This document shows, in pieces, positions 9,889 to 21,558 of a stretch of 64,000 nt of DNA. The position numbers and the translations under genes are program-made. Each line of letters begins with the position of its first letter. The stretch's first letter is position 1. This stretch comes from Aphrocallistes beatrix. Its lineage: Eukaryota > Porifera > Hexactinellida > Sceptrulophora > Aphrocallistidae. The stretch covers positions 1,859,550-1,923,549 of the forward strand of contig OY725493.1 in the NCBI GenBank assembly GCA_963281255.1, in the 5' to 3' direction. The notes under the pieces were generated by a model. The model was not told the origin of the DNA. It saw only the letters and a program-made list of their open reading frames with translations, and searched no databases.

Positions 9889-11052
9889 TTGTCCTTTTCT
9901 CATCCTCAAGTTGCTACTTTGACAACGAGTGTCACTTTTGAGTTTTATCCAAATAACTATTTATTTTATGAACTGCCATTTATTCGTTTCCTTATTTGAT
10001 TGAGTTAATTAGAAGAAGAAGTTGATATTTTAAATCTATCTTAGACAATTTATTTCATACAAGCGCGCATCGCAACTTGCGTAGCGCGGCTAGCGAACAC
10101 TTCGTGTCCACAGAGTCGCCCTGCAGACGCATGGGATATTAAAAATAATTAATAATAACCTAAGTTGACTAATTCATTAAAAAATGGCAAAGAATTATGA
10201 ATTATTCGAATAATTCATAATTCCTGAAATATGAATTATTCGAATACTTCGTAATTCGGGAATTATGAATTATTCGAAAAATTCATTCATATAATTCATG
10301 ATATTTTCTTGTAAAAACCTTAAAAATTTTGAATAATTCTTCTCAGGCTTGATGAATTATGAATTATTCGAATTATTCATTAATTCATGAATTAGTCAAC
10401 TTAGATAATAACTACTTTCACCAATCCATTTCGAAATTTAGTTTATATAATATGTATCTATTCAAAACAAACAAAAAGTGACTGAATAGTTTCGGAAATA
10501 TGTAATTCGAAATCAACACACCTGAAAACCCCAAGTAAACTGCTTAAAGTTCGAGCATAATGCTAATTCCCCTTCTTGACCATAATTACGAACAAAATGC
10601 TGATTTCTCATCTACGAGCGTAACACGCCCGCTTTCCTTACAAGATATACACATAACCATTGTTATAGACTATAATACCTTTAAGATATCTATATAAGTT
10701 GTTGCTTTGAAGTATTAATAACAATGACAGTCTCTTGTAGCGTCGAACAATGATTTCTGTTGTGCGAGTGAAGTCATATATATTGCATAGAAAAGGTGCG
10801 AAAAATAGTTTATTCCATTTTTTTGCAGAAGTGTGAACATTTCCCTTAGATCTTCGAACTTAATTAATCGTAGACTCATCATTTGACACCTGCATGCCAA
10901 TTTTCATCTCTCTACGACTTACCAATTCTTCAATCAATTCGTACAAACATCAAAAACCCCTCGCGTTTTAAAATATAAGATAACTTCTCTAACTGTATAC
11001 GTTATGTTAACATTCCAGCTACCTATGCATATCTTGACCTGAGTGAGGTCGA
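9889..11052. other. Intergenic region around a MITE
   Basis: Apart from the MITE at 10159-10404 this is AT-rich DNA with no gene I can support. A splice-acceptor-like GTTAACATTCCAG ends about 36 bases before the next gene's ATG. Confidence 0.5.
10159..10404. mobile_element. 246-bp hAT-like MITE with 8-bp target-site duplication
   Basis: Perfect 18-bp terminal inverted repeats (CTAAGTTGACTAATTCAT at the left, its complement at 10387-10404) are flanked by an exact 8-bp duplication ATAATAAC at 10151-10158 and 10405-10412. The interior is made of imperfect palindromes of GAATTATTCGAATAATTC. An 8-bp duplication suggests mobilisation by a hAT-class transposase. No coding sequence is present. Confidence 0.85.
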
Positions 11053-14000
11053 ATGGACCGGAGCCTCCCTTCCCAATGGTCCCAGTTCTTCTCCCAGCTC
11101 GCCCTCCCTCCCGAGTGGGCGGAGCTCTACTCCCGCTCATTCACAGACAACTCCATGCAGCTGGAAATGATTCCAGACCTGCAGCCAGACCTCATGAGCT
11201 ACCTGGGCATCAGCAAGCTGGGGCACTTCCTCATGATAAAGAAGCGAGCTAAAGATTTGCTCTCTTTCCATTCGCCTACCGACAGCCCTGCCCTCTCCTC
11301 TTCTCGTTACTCGGTGCAAATGGAGGAAGGTAGACAGGGAAGTTTTTCCCAACTCCTCCCACCGTATCCACAATCTTACCAAATCCGAAACTACTCACTC
11401 TCTCCACCTCTCACTAACACCTTGTCCAACCTTGTACCTTCTATAACCATGGATTCAGAAAGTGTACACTCCTTTCATTCTGAAGGCTCCAATCGGCACC
11501 AGTCCTTCCATCCCACCCACCCAGTCTCCCTTCCCTCTCACACTCCTGATTCTACACACCCTCCTACTCACCCTCACTCATCCTCTCTCCCAGCTGATGA
11601 CCATACTTCAGACATTGTTCAACAATCTCACTCCATTCCGCAGACTCAACTCTCTGATACGACGTCAGCTAACCACTCTCCTCCTCCACATCCTTCTAGC
11701 TCCACACCTCCTCAAGCTGTTGACTCACCCACAGGCCCTGACACGCGAAATATCACACCTTCCTCAGACGTTGAGATAGACGTACAGCCATACACTGAGA
11801 CGATATTCTCTATCCCAAATAGAAAGCCTGACAGCAACAAGTTGACAAGACAGACTCAATCTAGACGCACTAGGCCTACTGTATCTACTCAAGGATCTGT
11901 TAAGAAGAAGAAGAAGAGGAATGCAAACAGACACAAGAATCCTGTTGAACCTCTCCCAGCTCGATTAGATAGATCAGAATCTACAACAGACTCTCTTGCG
12001 ACTAAAAACTCACAGTCTAATTTCTCGGTGAGAATAGGAGCTAATCCAGCAATAGTATCAGATGCATCAGCTTCCTTCTCTCCTTACAACATATCCACTC
12101 CAGGAATTCTGTTCTATCACTCTAGTGGAGGCAGGAATAGAGCAATCACTCCAACCTCTAAATACAAAGTCTGCATTCCTGTTAGGAGAGATCGTAACAC
12201 AGGTATTACTGTCAAAACAAAGCATAGGAAATCTCGTCCAAGGAAAAGCCCAGTTGGAATTAAAAGTGATGCTGACACACTTATGGATGGAGATATCCCT
12301 GGTATAGCTAATACGGATGGCAAAATAACGAGAACAGCTGTTACTCCAGTGGAAACGGGCGCCACTAGCTCAGTGCGTAAACGTGGGAGTGGAAATCCAA
12401 TTAATTTAGCAGATGCAACTCAAGAAAGATTATCAGAGAGTTCAGCATTGGTCTTTGAGCCGATTCTCTCTATCTCCAAACTAGATATTTCTCACTACAC
12501 ACTATCTGCTAGAACCAACTCAGCAAGTGCTGCTACTCTCCCACAGCCCGAATACCGCGATACGGACTCCTCCATCATCGAGGTTGATGAAGTCGGTGAC
12601 GACACCATACCGTCTCAGTTGGATGTCCAAGTTGTGCATAACCAGTTCACTCAATCCAGGATTGATTCACCTTCTCCACCAACTGGAAATGACTGCCCTC
12701 ACAGCCAAGACATCGAAATGTTTCTAACTGAGATCCCCAACTCTCCTAGAGTAGAGGTGTCAGACAGCTCTGATAGAGTGGAGCCGATCCCGTCTCCTTA
12801 CTCTGCCACGGAGGATGTACCCATCACTCCTGCTGACGGAGTTGAAGATGGAAGTAATGCTGAAGGAGTGCAATCGAGCGTAATCAGATCTCAGAGGAAA
12901 GATAAATCAGCTGTTTTGAGATCTGGAAGCAGACGTAAGAAGGAAACTAAGGACACAATACTTGATGTATCTGAAGAATCTAATGGTGACGCGATGCATT
13001 CCTCTGTTCCAGCAAGTACAGGGGAAGTGGAGGAATCTTCTGATCTCACTTCTGAATCTACTTCTACAAGAGTAGAGTCTCGGAGCAAATCGGTTACTGC
13101 TGCCTCTGTTCCAGATTCTGAATCTCTCCAACAGACTGATAATGGTATTGGTGACGGTGTTGGTGATGAGAGTGGGACAACCATTCCATCCCACGAAGAC
13201 GATGCTCCACATATTAATTCTGCACTTCCTGATAGTGAATGTCCAAGTGTAAGAATGAACCATGAAGACACGCAATCAGATTCTAATCAGATTCTATCTG
13301 TTAGTAATATAGTCTGTCTAGAAACGCAATCAGGTGGAGGAGATGCTAACGGTTTTCCTCAGACTTTTCACCCTTCTGAGGGTGAGAGGAGAGGTGAGGA
13401 GGCTGGGAATCTGCTAGTGGAGAGGAGGCGCTTGATGGGTCATACTCCTAAAAATGTGAAATCAAAGCTCCTCACAACAAAACGGAAACTCAAACTGTCG
13501 ACTAGTGAGGGAGATATCCTAGTTAGAAGGAAATTGTCTAAGAAAAAGATAGCAGGGAGACTCAGCCATTGTAGTGAAGGTTCCGCACCAGAAAGTGTGC
13601 TGGGGCGAGTGAGAAGAGAGAAGATCAAATATAGAGGGAGGAAGTATGGACGTGGATTACAAGGGAAATCAATGGTACTTCTACGATCTGAGAAGAAACC
13701 TCCTAGTTTGAGTGTACCAAGCTACAAACCGATCAAGAATAACTTCGAGACTCGTGGACGCTCAACTTCCCCTGAGACGACAGAAGATGAGCTTAAAAAT
13801 ACTACTAAGTTCCATCGAACCATTCCACGCATTCCTAAGCGCTATAGCGACACACTCTCCGCCTTCTACCCGGGATTGAGAGAGGATGAGTCCGCCGTTA
13901 AACCGGTCCCCGTTCACAACACGAGCTACTCCCGCCCCCAGCCAGGTGTCCGGCTCCCCCTCAGGGACACCGTGGTTTACGCGCGGCAGGAGAGGAGGAG

Positions 14001-14109
14001 TTTCGCCTGTTTTAAGTGCGCGTCCTGCTTCGAGACGCCCTACCAGCTGCTGCAGCACGGCATGCTGGAGAGCTGTGACCAGCTTGACACGAGATGGCCT
14101 GAGTATTGA
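11053..14109 (+). CDS. SAM-domain protein with long disordered middle and C-terminal zinc-finger-like tail
   Basis: An intronless ORF of 1018 residues. Residues 1-70 form a SAM domain (WSQFFSQLALPPEWAELY, DNSMQLEMIPDLQPDLM, LGISKLGHFLMIKKRAKDLL). Its pattern is close to the SAM domain of the poorly studied animal protein C19orf47. Residues about 75-940 are Ser/Thr/Pro-rich, then acidic and basic low complexity, without recognisable folds, and include KKKKKR-type nuclear-localisation candidates. Near the C terminus FACFKCASCFETPYQLLQHG plus a later Cys makes a C-x2-C-x12-H-x5-C finger-like motif. SAM domains mediate self-association; the role here is unknown. Function is not assigned. Confidence 0.8.
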   Translation: MDRSLPSQWSQFFSQLALPPEWAELYSRSFTDNSMQLEMIPDLQPDLMSYLGISKLGHFLMIKKRAKDLLSFHSPTDSPALSSSRYSVQMEEGRQGSFSQLLPPYPQSYQIRNYSLSPPLTNTLSNLVPSITMDSESVHSFHSEGSNRHQSFHPTHPVSLPSHTPDSTHPPTHPHSSSLPADDHTSDIVQQSHSIPQTQLSDTTSANHSPPPHPSSSTPPQAVDSPTGPDTRNITPSSDVEIDVQPYTETIFSIPNRKPDSNKLTRQTQSRRTRPTVSTQGSVKKKKKRNANRHKNPVEPLPARLDRSESTTDSLATKNSQSNFSVRIGANPAIVSDASASFSPYNISTPGILFYHSSGGRNRAITPTSKYKVCIPVRRDRNTGITVKTKHRKSRPRKSPVGIKSDADTLMDGDIPGIANTDGKITRTAVTPVETGATSSVRKRGSGNPINLADATQERLSESSALVFEPILSISKLDISHYTLSARTNSASAATLPQPEYRDTDSSIIEVDEVGDDTIPSQLDVQVVHNQFTQSRIDSPSPPTGNDCPHSQDIEMFLTEIPNSPRVEVSDSSDRVEPIPSPYSATEDVPITPADGVEDGSNAEGVQSSVIRSQRKDKSAVLRSGSRRKKETKDTILDVSEESNGDAMHSSVPASTGEVEESSDLTSESTSTRVESRSKSVTAASVPDSESLQQTDNGIGDGVGDESGTTIPSHEDDAPHINSALPDSECPSVRMNHEDTQSDSNQILSVSNIVCLETQSGGGDANGFPQTFHPSEGERRGEEAGNLLVERRRLMGHTPKNVKSKLLTTKRKLKLSTSEGDILVRRKLSKKKIAGRLSHCSEGSAPESVLGRVRREKIKYRGRKYGRGLQGKSMVLLRSEKKPPSLSVPSYKPIKNNFETRGRSTSPETTEDELKNTTKFHRTIPRIPKRYSDTLSAFYPGLREDESAVKPVPVHNTSYSRPQPGVRLPLRDTVVYARQERRSFACFKCASCFETPYQLLQHGMLESCDQLDTRWPEY

Positions 14110-14262
14110 TTCCTAGACTACTGCATAGATCCATTTGGATACTTTTATTTTTAAATCTTTTGACTTGGCAAGCCTAGCATTTGATCTCAGGTACTGCCTT
14201 GACTTATTGATCTGTGTCTGTGTATCGTTGTGATAGCCTGCTGTTGTTAGCTGGGAGCGGTT

Positions 14263-17200
14263 ATGGATTTGGATCAGTACGACGAATTCGGGACTTACAT
14301 CGGCCCTGAACTAGAGAGCAGCGACGAGAGCGGCTCTTCAGACCGGGAGCAGGAGGTGGGGGAGAGAGGAGGGGAAGGATCGGAAGGGTCCGAGGGGGGA
14401 CAAGATAATGAACATGAAGCAGACACTGGCATGGAGGTAGTCCTGCACGAGGACAAGAAGTACTACCCCACAGCGCTAGAGGTTAGTTCACTTAGACTTG
14501 CAACCCAGTTAACCTTCATATCCAATTTTATTACTCAAATATGTTTCTATCGTACTTGAACTCTCCCGGATCTCGAGATTGATTTAGAATCCAGGGCTCC
14601 CGCCTCGCCCCCTGGGTCATCATCCAGAGACTTAGCTTTATCAACCGCTGTACTCGTCACCTATCGAATATCCATAATGTTTACAGATAAAATCTAGTGA
14701 TTTTATGCTAAAAATCCAGGAAACTTAGGTTGGTAAGCATGTTCTATGTAATTTCAAAAAATGCACAATATACAACTTGATTGCCAGGCCTCATACAAAG
14801 TTCGTTTTGTCGCCATTTCTACCAAGTAAATTCCCCTCAAACTGACTAGATTACTGCGCAATATTATTTAGTAATTATCATCTACAAAAACACAAGATTA
14901 ACTAATTAAAATATTTTCTACTATAATATATAATATTATGTTTTCAGATAATAATATTTGATATTATTTCCCAGTAAGATTACATCAAATCAATCATTAG
15001 ATTTATATGTTGGTTGATCTATGAAGCAATACAACGATGAATTTCTTATTATTCCCTATTAATGTTTAATGTCCAACTTCTCATAGGAATAAGTTAAATA
15101 TGCGTGGATATATTTGCGTCCATTTTTTCACTTCTATTTGTGCGTTTCTTGTTGATTATCTTCATCGAAAAAAGATTTAAGAGCCTAAGATTTGGAAAAG
15201 CAGACAGAGATGGAACAAATCCTACCCATGAGCTCCCTAATCTGAATCAAAAGTTCCTTGTAGATAAATTCATTATATGGAATAACACTTGCGTTGAACC
15301 TTGCGTATTGACTCAATGCATAACTCGACAAGTAATTCGTGTTTATTTTCTGAATTTTATGATTTTCATCAAATCGAAGGCGGGTTGGATGGAACCACTC
15401 TTCTATCATTTGCATGTTTGATTTGCTTTTGGGGATTTTTATCGAGGTTTACGAGGAATGTTATTATTTTTTCATGTATTCTTGTACTCACAAAGTTACT
15501 GAATTGATTACTTCATAAATTATCAGATTTGAAGAATTGTTTAGCAATGAAATAGTACAGATTCGCCTCAGCAATTTTATTGCATACTTTCCTCTAAATC
15601 AGCTTGTGATTGATTGTCTGGTGGTCAATGGTGATGTTCATTCAAAAAGCACGTGTTAATTACAAAGGTATTATTCATAAACTCAAAAATTTGGACCGAA
15701 TAGCATTTATGTCATAGGACAAAATGTTATCGGCCCAAATTTTAGAGTAGAATGTACCATCCAACCAACCATAACTAAACTGCTGGACAGGAAGAAAATC
15801 AATATAATCAAGTTCGAATATTTGAGGTTGATTGTACCCCTCAAATATTTTAATGAGCGATTCTTAGTTAAGTTAATTGCATAATGTCCATTGAGATCAT
15901 TAATTAATTATGGTGTTTGGTCATGTAACTAATTAAACTTCCGAGGTAATTAAGAATTCAATCATCTCTAATTTACACAGACAGACTGTATGCACATGAC
16001 ATGTTTTCTCTTTTTGATTTAATTCCATCTAACTAGGTGTACGGTCCTGATGTGGAGACTGTGGTGCAAGAAGAGGACACTCAGCCCCTCACCCAGCCGA
16101 TCATAGAGCCGGTGAAGAAGAAGAAGTTCGCTTCACTGGAGCAGTCTGTCCCGGAGACAATCTACCAGCTGGAGTTCCTGGCAGACCTGATGGACAATCC
16201 TGAACTGGTGCGCTGTGTCTCGTTTGCAGGACACCTCCACCACGGGAAGACCACGCTGTGTGACTGTCTGCTCGAACAGACACACCCCGGGATTTGCTTT
16301 GTGGAAGATTTGGCGCCAAGGTACACGGATACTCTGCTGATCGAGCAGGAGAGAGGGCTCAGCATCAAGTCAACTCCCCTCTCGCTCTGTCTACAGGTAA
16401 GATTATCCTGAAACTAAGCTCGTACCTGTACTGTGTTCACCAACTTCTCCATCAGGACACCCGGGACAAGAGTTACTTGATCAACATAATGGACGTACCA
16501 GGACACGTGAACTTCTCAGACGAGGCAACGGCTGCTTTCCGTCTGAGCGACGGTCTTGTGCTGGTCGTGGACGCACACGAGGGTCTCCTGATGAACTCGG
16601 AGAGACTGCTCAAGCACGCGGTGCAGGAGAAGCTAGCCATAGTCCTGTGCATCAACAAGATCGATAGGCTGATGGTAGAGCTGAAGCTCCCTCCCGCTGA
16701 TGCTTACTTCAAGCTGAGGCATATTATTGGTAAGTCCTTTAAATGGGTTAGTTTTAATAGAACCGGCCCCTCACATATGATTGCACACACTTAGATGAAG
16801 TGAACAACATCCTATCTGTGTATAACGACGGTTCAGATCGCTACATTCTCTCTCCTCTCCTCGGCAATGTCTGCTTCGCATCCGGTATGTACGGGTTCTC
16901 ATTCACACTCAGTAGCTTCGCTAAGCTCTACCATGACCACTACGGGGGTGGGTTTCCCCCTCAGGAGCTGGCCCGCCGTCTTTGGGGAGATCTTTACTTC
17001 ATGTCCACCAGGAGGACGTTCTCCAAGAAGCCGCCGCATCCCAACGCACAGAGGACCTTCGTAGAGTTCGTGTTAGAACCGCTGTACAAGATATTTTCTC
17101 AGGTCAGTGTCAATGGAGCATTGCTTACTGTGCTATTATGGCGCTGCTAATTTCAACCGTTCAGGTAGTGGGAGACATCGAGACAACTCTCCCCTACACG

Positions 17201-19182
17201 CTGGAGGAGCTGGGCATCAGTCTGAACAGGTCAGAGCTGCAGATGAACATGAGAGAGCTGCTCCGCACAGTGTGCAAGAAGTTCTTCGGGGAGCACTGTG
17301 GGCTGGTAGAGATGATAGCCAGACACGTGCCCGCCCCCACAGCTGGAGCTCGAGACAAGATCACCAGCAGCTACACCGGCGACCTCTCGACGGAGGTGGC
17401 TAGGGGCATGTTAGCCTGCGACCCCTCTGGACCTGTCATGGTGCACGTGACCAAGCTCTACTCCTCCGAGGACGGGACTGTGTTCCACGCCTTCGGACGC
17501 GTGATGGGCGGGACGCTGCAGGCGGGGGAGGAGGTGAGGGTGCTTGGGGAGGGGTACACCCTGGAAGATGAGGAGGACAGCGCGATTGCAACCGTGGGGA
17601 GGCTCTGGATACTGGAGGCCCGCTACAGGATCCAGGTACACATAGACTTAGTGCTCTCTTGTTAATAACTACGTACTGTGATTGGACAGCTTGTTATGCG
17701 AGGTGTGAAGATATAAAATACTTACTTATTTATCCCGCTTGTTTCTTTGATCTCTCTCTATATATATATATTGTAGGTGAGTCGGGTTCCGGCTGGGAAC
17801 TGGGTGCTTATCGAGGGAGTGGATCAGACTATTTTCAAAACTGCCACCATCACCTCACTAGAGGAGTCAGAGGAAGCACAGGTGTTCAGACACCTGCGAT
17901 TCAACTCAAAGTCTACCATCAAGATAGCAGTGGAGCCAGTCAACCCTAGTGAGTTGCCTAAGATGTTAGACGGTCTGCGCAAGGTTAACAAGAGCTACCC
18001 CCTCCTCTCCACACGCGTGGAGGAGTCGGGGGAGCACGTAGTGCTGGGCACAGGGGAGCTCTACCTGGACTGTGTCATGCACGACCTGAGGAAAGTCTAT
18101 GCAGACATCGACATCAAGGTACATATTCAGCATATCTATTTGTTGTGGATAATTGCGGGATTGCTTTGATATCCAGGTGACTTATTCTCTCCTCAATTAT
18201 CTAAGCTAGGTGTAACGTATAATAGGTTTCTGATCCTGTCGTCACATTCTGTGAGACAGTCATCGAGACGTCTTCTCTCAAATGTTTCGCAGAGACTCCG
18301 AACAAGAAGAACAAGCTGACCATGATTGCAGAGCCGCTGGAGAAGGGGCTGGCGGAGGACATCGAGAACGAAGTGGTGCACGCCTCATGGGACAGTAAGG
18401 ACATGGGGGAATTCTTCCGTAGCAAGTACGACTGGGACTTGTTTGCAGCTCGGTCTATCTGGGCATTCGGTCCCGATTCGAATGGACCAAACATTCTAGT
18501 CGACGACACTCTCCCCTCAGAGGTCGACAAGACCCTACTCAACTCCGTGAAGTCCTCCATCGTGCAGGGCTTCCAGTGGGGCAGCAGGGAGGGCCCTCTA
18601 GCGGATGAGCCGATACGGAATGTGAAGTTCAAAATCCTGGATGCCGTGATTAGTAACGATCGTCTGCAGCGAGCTGGCGGGCAGATAATCCCCACTTCGA
18701 GACGCGTCGCCTACTCTGCATTCCTGATGGCCACGCCCCGACTGATGGAGCCGTACAATTACGTGGAGGTGGTGGGACCAGCTGACTGCGTGTCTGCCGT
18801 CTACACCGTCCTCGGGAAGAGGCGTGGTCATGCGACCCAGGACTCGCCCATTCCTGGCTCCCCTCTCTACCTCATCAAGGCCTACATGCCGGCAATCGAC
18901 TCGTTCGGCTTCGAAACAGATCTTCGGACGCATACACAGGGACAGACGTTCTGTCTCTCCGTGTTCAATCACTGGCAAATCGTAACTGGAGACCCGCTGG
19001 ACAAGAGCATCGTTATCAAACCGTTGGAGCCGCAGCCCCCCGCCCACCTGGCAAGGGAGTTTATGGTAAAAACGCGGAGGAGGAAGGGCCTCAGTGAAGA
19101 CGTGTCTATCAATAAGTTTTTTGATGACCCTATGTTACTCGAGTTGGCGCATCAAGATGTCATGTTCAATTATGCTATGTAG
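14263..19182 (+). CDS. EFTUD2: U5 snRNP GTPase EFTUD2 (Snu114), 7 exons
   Basis: Exons: 14263-14481, 16037-16396, 16456-16729, 16795-17102, 17165-17635, 17777-18118 and 18226-19182. They splice with GT-AG ends in a continuous frame to 976 residues; the human protein has 972. The acidic N terminus [19 protein letters not shown] and [13 protein letters not shown] are typical of the family. GTPase motifs are GHLHHGKTT (G1), DVPGH (G3) and NKID (G4). Highly conserved EF-2-like domains follow, including [20 protein letters not shown] and [15 protein letters not shown], and the C terminus [21 protein letters not shown]. The protein controls spliceosome activation and disassembly with BRR2 and PRP8. 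Introns 2-7 are 59-141 bp. The first is 1555 bp. TTGTTAG just upstream of the start could be an acceptor. Confidence 0.97.
14482..16036 (+). other. EFTUD2 intron 1 (1555 bp)
   Basis: It has the donor GAG|GTTAGT and acceptor AACTAG|GTG. The interior is AT-rich. An open frame of about 105 codons at 15104 has no recognisable features and is AT-biased, so I do not call it a gene. No RNA gene was recognised by eye. It is more than ten times longer than the other introns of this gene. Confidence 0.85.
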
Positions 19183-19679
19183 TTCAACCGCCAATCTCAA
19201 ATCATGACACTTTAATTTCTTCTGAGAATGGCTACATTTGCATGTATTCAATTACGTATAATAGGGCATAATTATAGTGATCTCACAAGATATTATAGGC
19301 TAACATAGGATCTTTTTCATTGTATATGCATACAGCTATATACATGGTGGTTTTTAAGTTCTATCCCAAGCTTGATTAGGTATAAAATTTCTTATACTCA
19401 AACAATCTTAGTTATTATGGTCTTTAGAGATTGTAATTCAAATATTCTCAATGATTTTAAAAGATTTTTCGAGTCTAAGACCTAGAACTGTGTTTTGTAT
19501 GGTGAGTTTGTGGAGAAAATCTGTGTCCTGGCGCGCAGAGAAATTCAAGAATCAGGGCCCACTGCTTTTCAAATTATCTTTCTAGAGTCTTCAAATTCTA
19601 GGACAAATTAGCTCTCACATTTTCCTCGAATACTCTAAATTTGTAGAAATATAGGATGTTTAGATCAGTAATAGGCTGA
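19183..19679. other. Intergenic DNA
   Basis: AT-rich spacer after EFTUD2. I see no ORF of interest and no terminal repeats. It ends at the left arm of the foldback element. Confidence 0.5.
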
Positions 19680-21075
19680 GTCAAGAAATGTACAAATGGT
19701 CGGAACAACTTCTACCTAAGGGAAAAGTTGTCTTTCCTCCTTTCGAGGATTATAAGAAATTTAGATTCGAAAAAAAATTGATTTGACCCTTACGGTTTTA
19801 TAGTTTTGATGTGTCACTTCCACACAATTGACTTTAAATCGTCCGAATTGTCAAAGTCCTTTGACTTACCCCTTTAAATATATATTAATTGGTAATAGTC
19901 GCCAATTTACTGTCGAATGGTATATAACGCTAATCTCTATCTCTTAGGGTACTAAAGTTGTACAGATATTTTTTCCGTTTTCTATCATACCCTTATCATA
20001 TCACTCCCCCCCCCCCTTCTTTCCCAAAATTTTAAAACGTACAACACAAGCTTTTTGATCAATTGTTGAATAGATCAAGATTCAATAATTTCATATTCAG
20101 GAATTTCTATCTGTCTAAATGATGAATTGTTGGTGCGGATATCTAAACAGTTTTCACTGACTTTTATCTAATTTGCACAACAATGTCTGCAAGCATCGAT
20201 AATAAAATATTTTCTAGATGACAAAAATATGCATTTCTCTGTAGAGCATCACAATTTACTTCTTGATCATACTCGGTAAAGATATTGCATAGAACGTTTC
20301 TAGATCAATATGTGCATATCAACAATTCATCATTTGGACAGATAGAAATTCGCCCATTTAAAATTCCTTCATTATGTTCACTGCTGAAACATACGTGAAT
20401 ATGATTGATTGGGAAACATCTCTTATCACAGAACCACCTTTTACAAAACACTTCTAAAAAGAAATACTACTTAATATTGTGTGTACTCCTGTGAAAATTC
20501 CAGGATATCCATGCCATACACAAGCTGTTGAAAGAACTATTAAACTGGTTACTAAAGCTTCGTATTCAGCAACAGGGGAAGAGGCGAGACATGTATGAAT
20601 TCTTTCAACACTAACCTCGAGAGAAAAAATGCCTGCTTTTGAATCAAAAAAAGATTATACATGTTAAATGAACTGAATATGAAATTATTGAATCTTGATC
20701 TATTCAACAATTGATCAAAAAGCTTGTGTTGTACGTTTTAAAATTTTGGGAAAGAAGGGGGGGTGATATGATAAGGGTATGATAGAAAACGGAAAAAAAT
20801 ATCTGTAAAACTTTAGTACCCTAAGAGATAGAGATTAGCGTTATATACCATTCGACAGTAAATTGGCGACTATTACCAATTAATATATATTTAAAGGGGG
20901 TAAGTCAAAGGACTTTGACAATTCGGACGATTTAGTCAATTGTGTGGAAGTGACACATCAAAACTATAAAACCGTAAGGGTCAAATCAAATTTTTTTTCG
21001 AATCTAAATTTCTTATAATCCTCGAAAGTTTTCCCTTCGGTAGAAGTTGATCCGACCATTTGTACATTTCTTGAC
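19680..21075. mobile_element. 1.4-kb foldback element with arms of about 400-420 bp
   Basis: Left arm 19680-20100 and right arm 20673-21075 are inverted copies. The outer edge is GTCAAGAAATGTACAAATGG mirrored at the right. The inner edge, ending TTCATATTCAG, is mirrored by CTGAATATGAA at 20673. They differ by scattered substitutions and small indels. The central part (20101-20672) holds a second inverted repeat, CAACAATTCATCATTT near 20320 against its complement near 20115. No transposase is encoded. It lacks an obvious target-site duplication by eye. Confidence 0.85.
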
Positions 21076-21558
21076 CCAACTTAAGATTCAGTATATATTG
21101 AGAACCATTTGGATCAGATTTTTTGGTGATGTGAAAAAAAAGTGCCATTATGGGTAGGACATTAGTCGATCCTCAAAAAAAGGATCTAGATCCAGATCCC
21201 GATCCTAACTTATAAAAGGATCTTCGATCCGATCACGATCCCGATCCTACTTTTAAAAAGGATCGTCGATCCGATCTCGATCCTCAAAAAAAGGATCGCG
21301 ATCCGGATCTTTCGATCATGGATCGAAAGATCCTAATCCCCTAATTAATTATGGGTGATTTTGCAAAATGTACCTAATTTGAACTCGTGAAATAATCTAG
21401 AGCTGTCAAGATATGCCACTCATCACGAAATTGATCTAAAAATATCTAAAAAAATAAAATTGGGACCAGGAGGTTAGTTCATAATAAACGAATGTTCATG
21501 TAATCAGGTTCATAATAAGCGACCCTGACTGTATAGTTTTTTTTTAGAAATACTAGAA
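21076..21558. other. Intergenic region with GATC cluster
   Basis: Besides the GATC-rich block at 21168-21332, the segment ends in TATAGTTTTTTTTTAG, a strong splice-acceptor-like tract, 13 bases before the next ATG. Confidence 0.5.
21168..21332. repeat. GATC-dense repeat, 20 GATC sites in 165 bp
   Basis: About four degenerate units, each starting with A/T-rich AAAAAAGGATC and continuing with closely packed GATCC and CGATC, contain 20 GATC tetranucleotides. Every site is self-complementary, so the block can pair with itself in many registers. Confidence 0.8.

Noticed and set aside
15104..15421. Possible gene within EFTUD2 intron 1
   Set aside because: AT-biased, no family features and overlapping frames on both strands; more likely chance.
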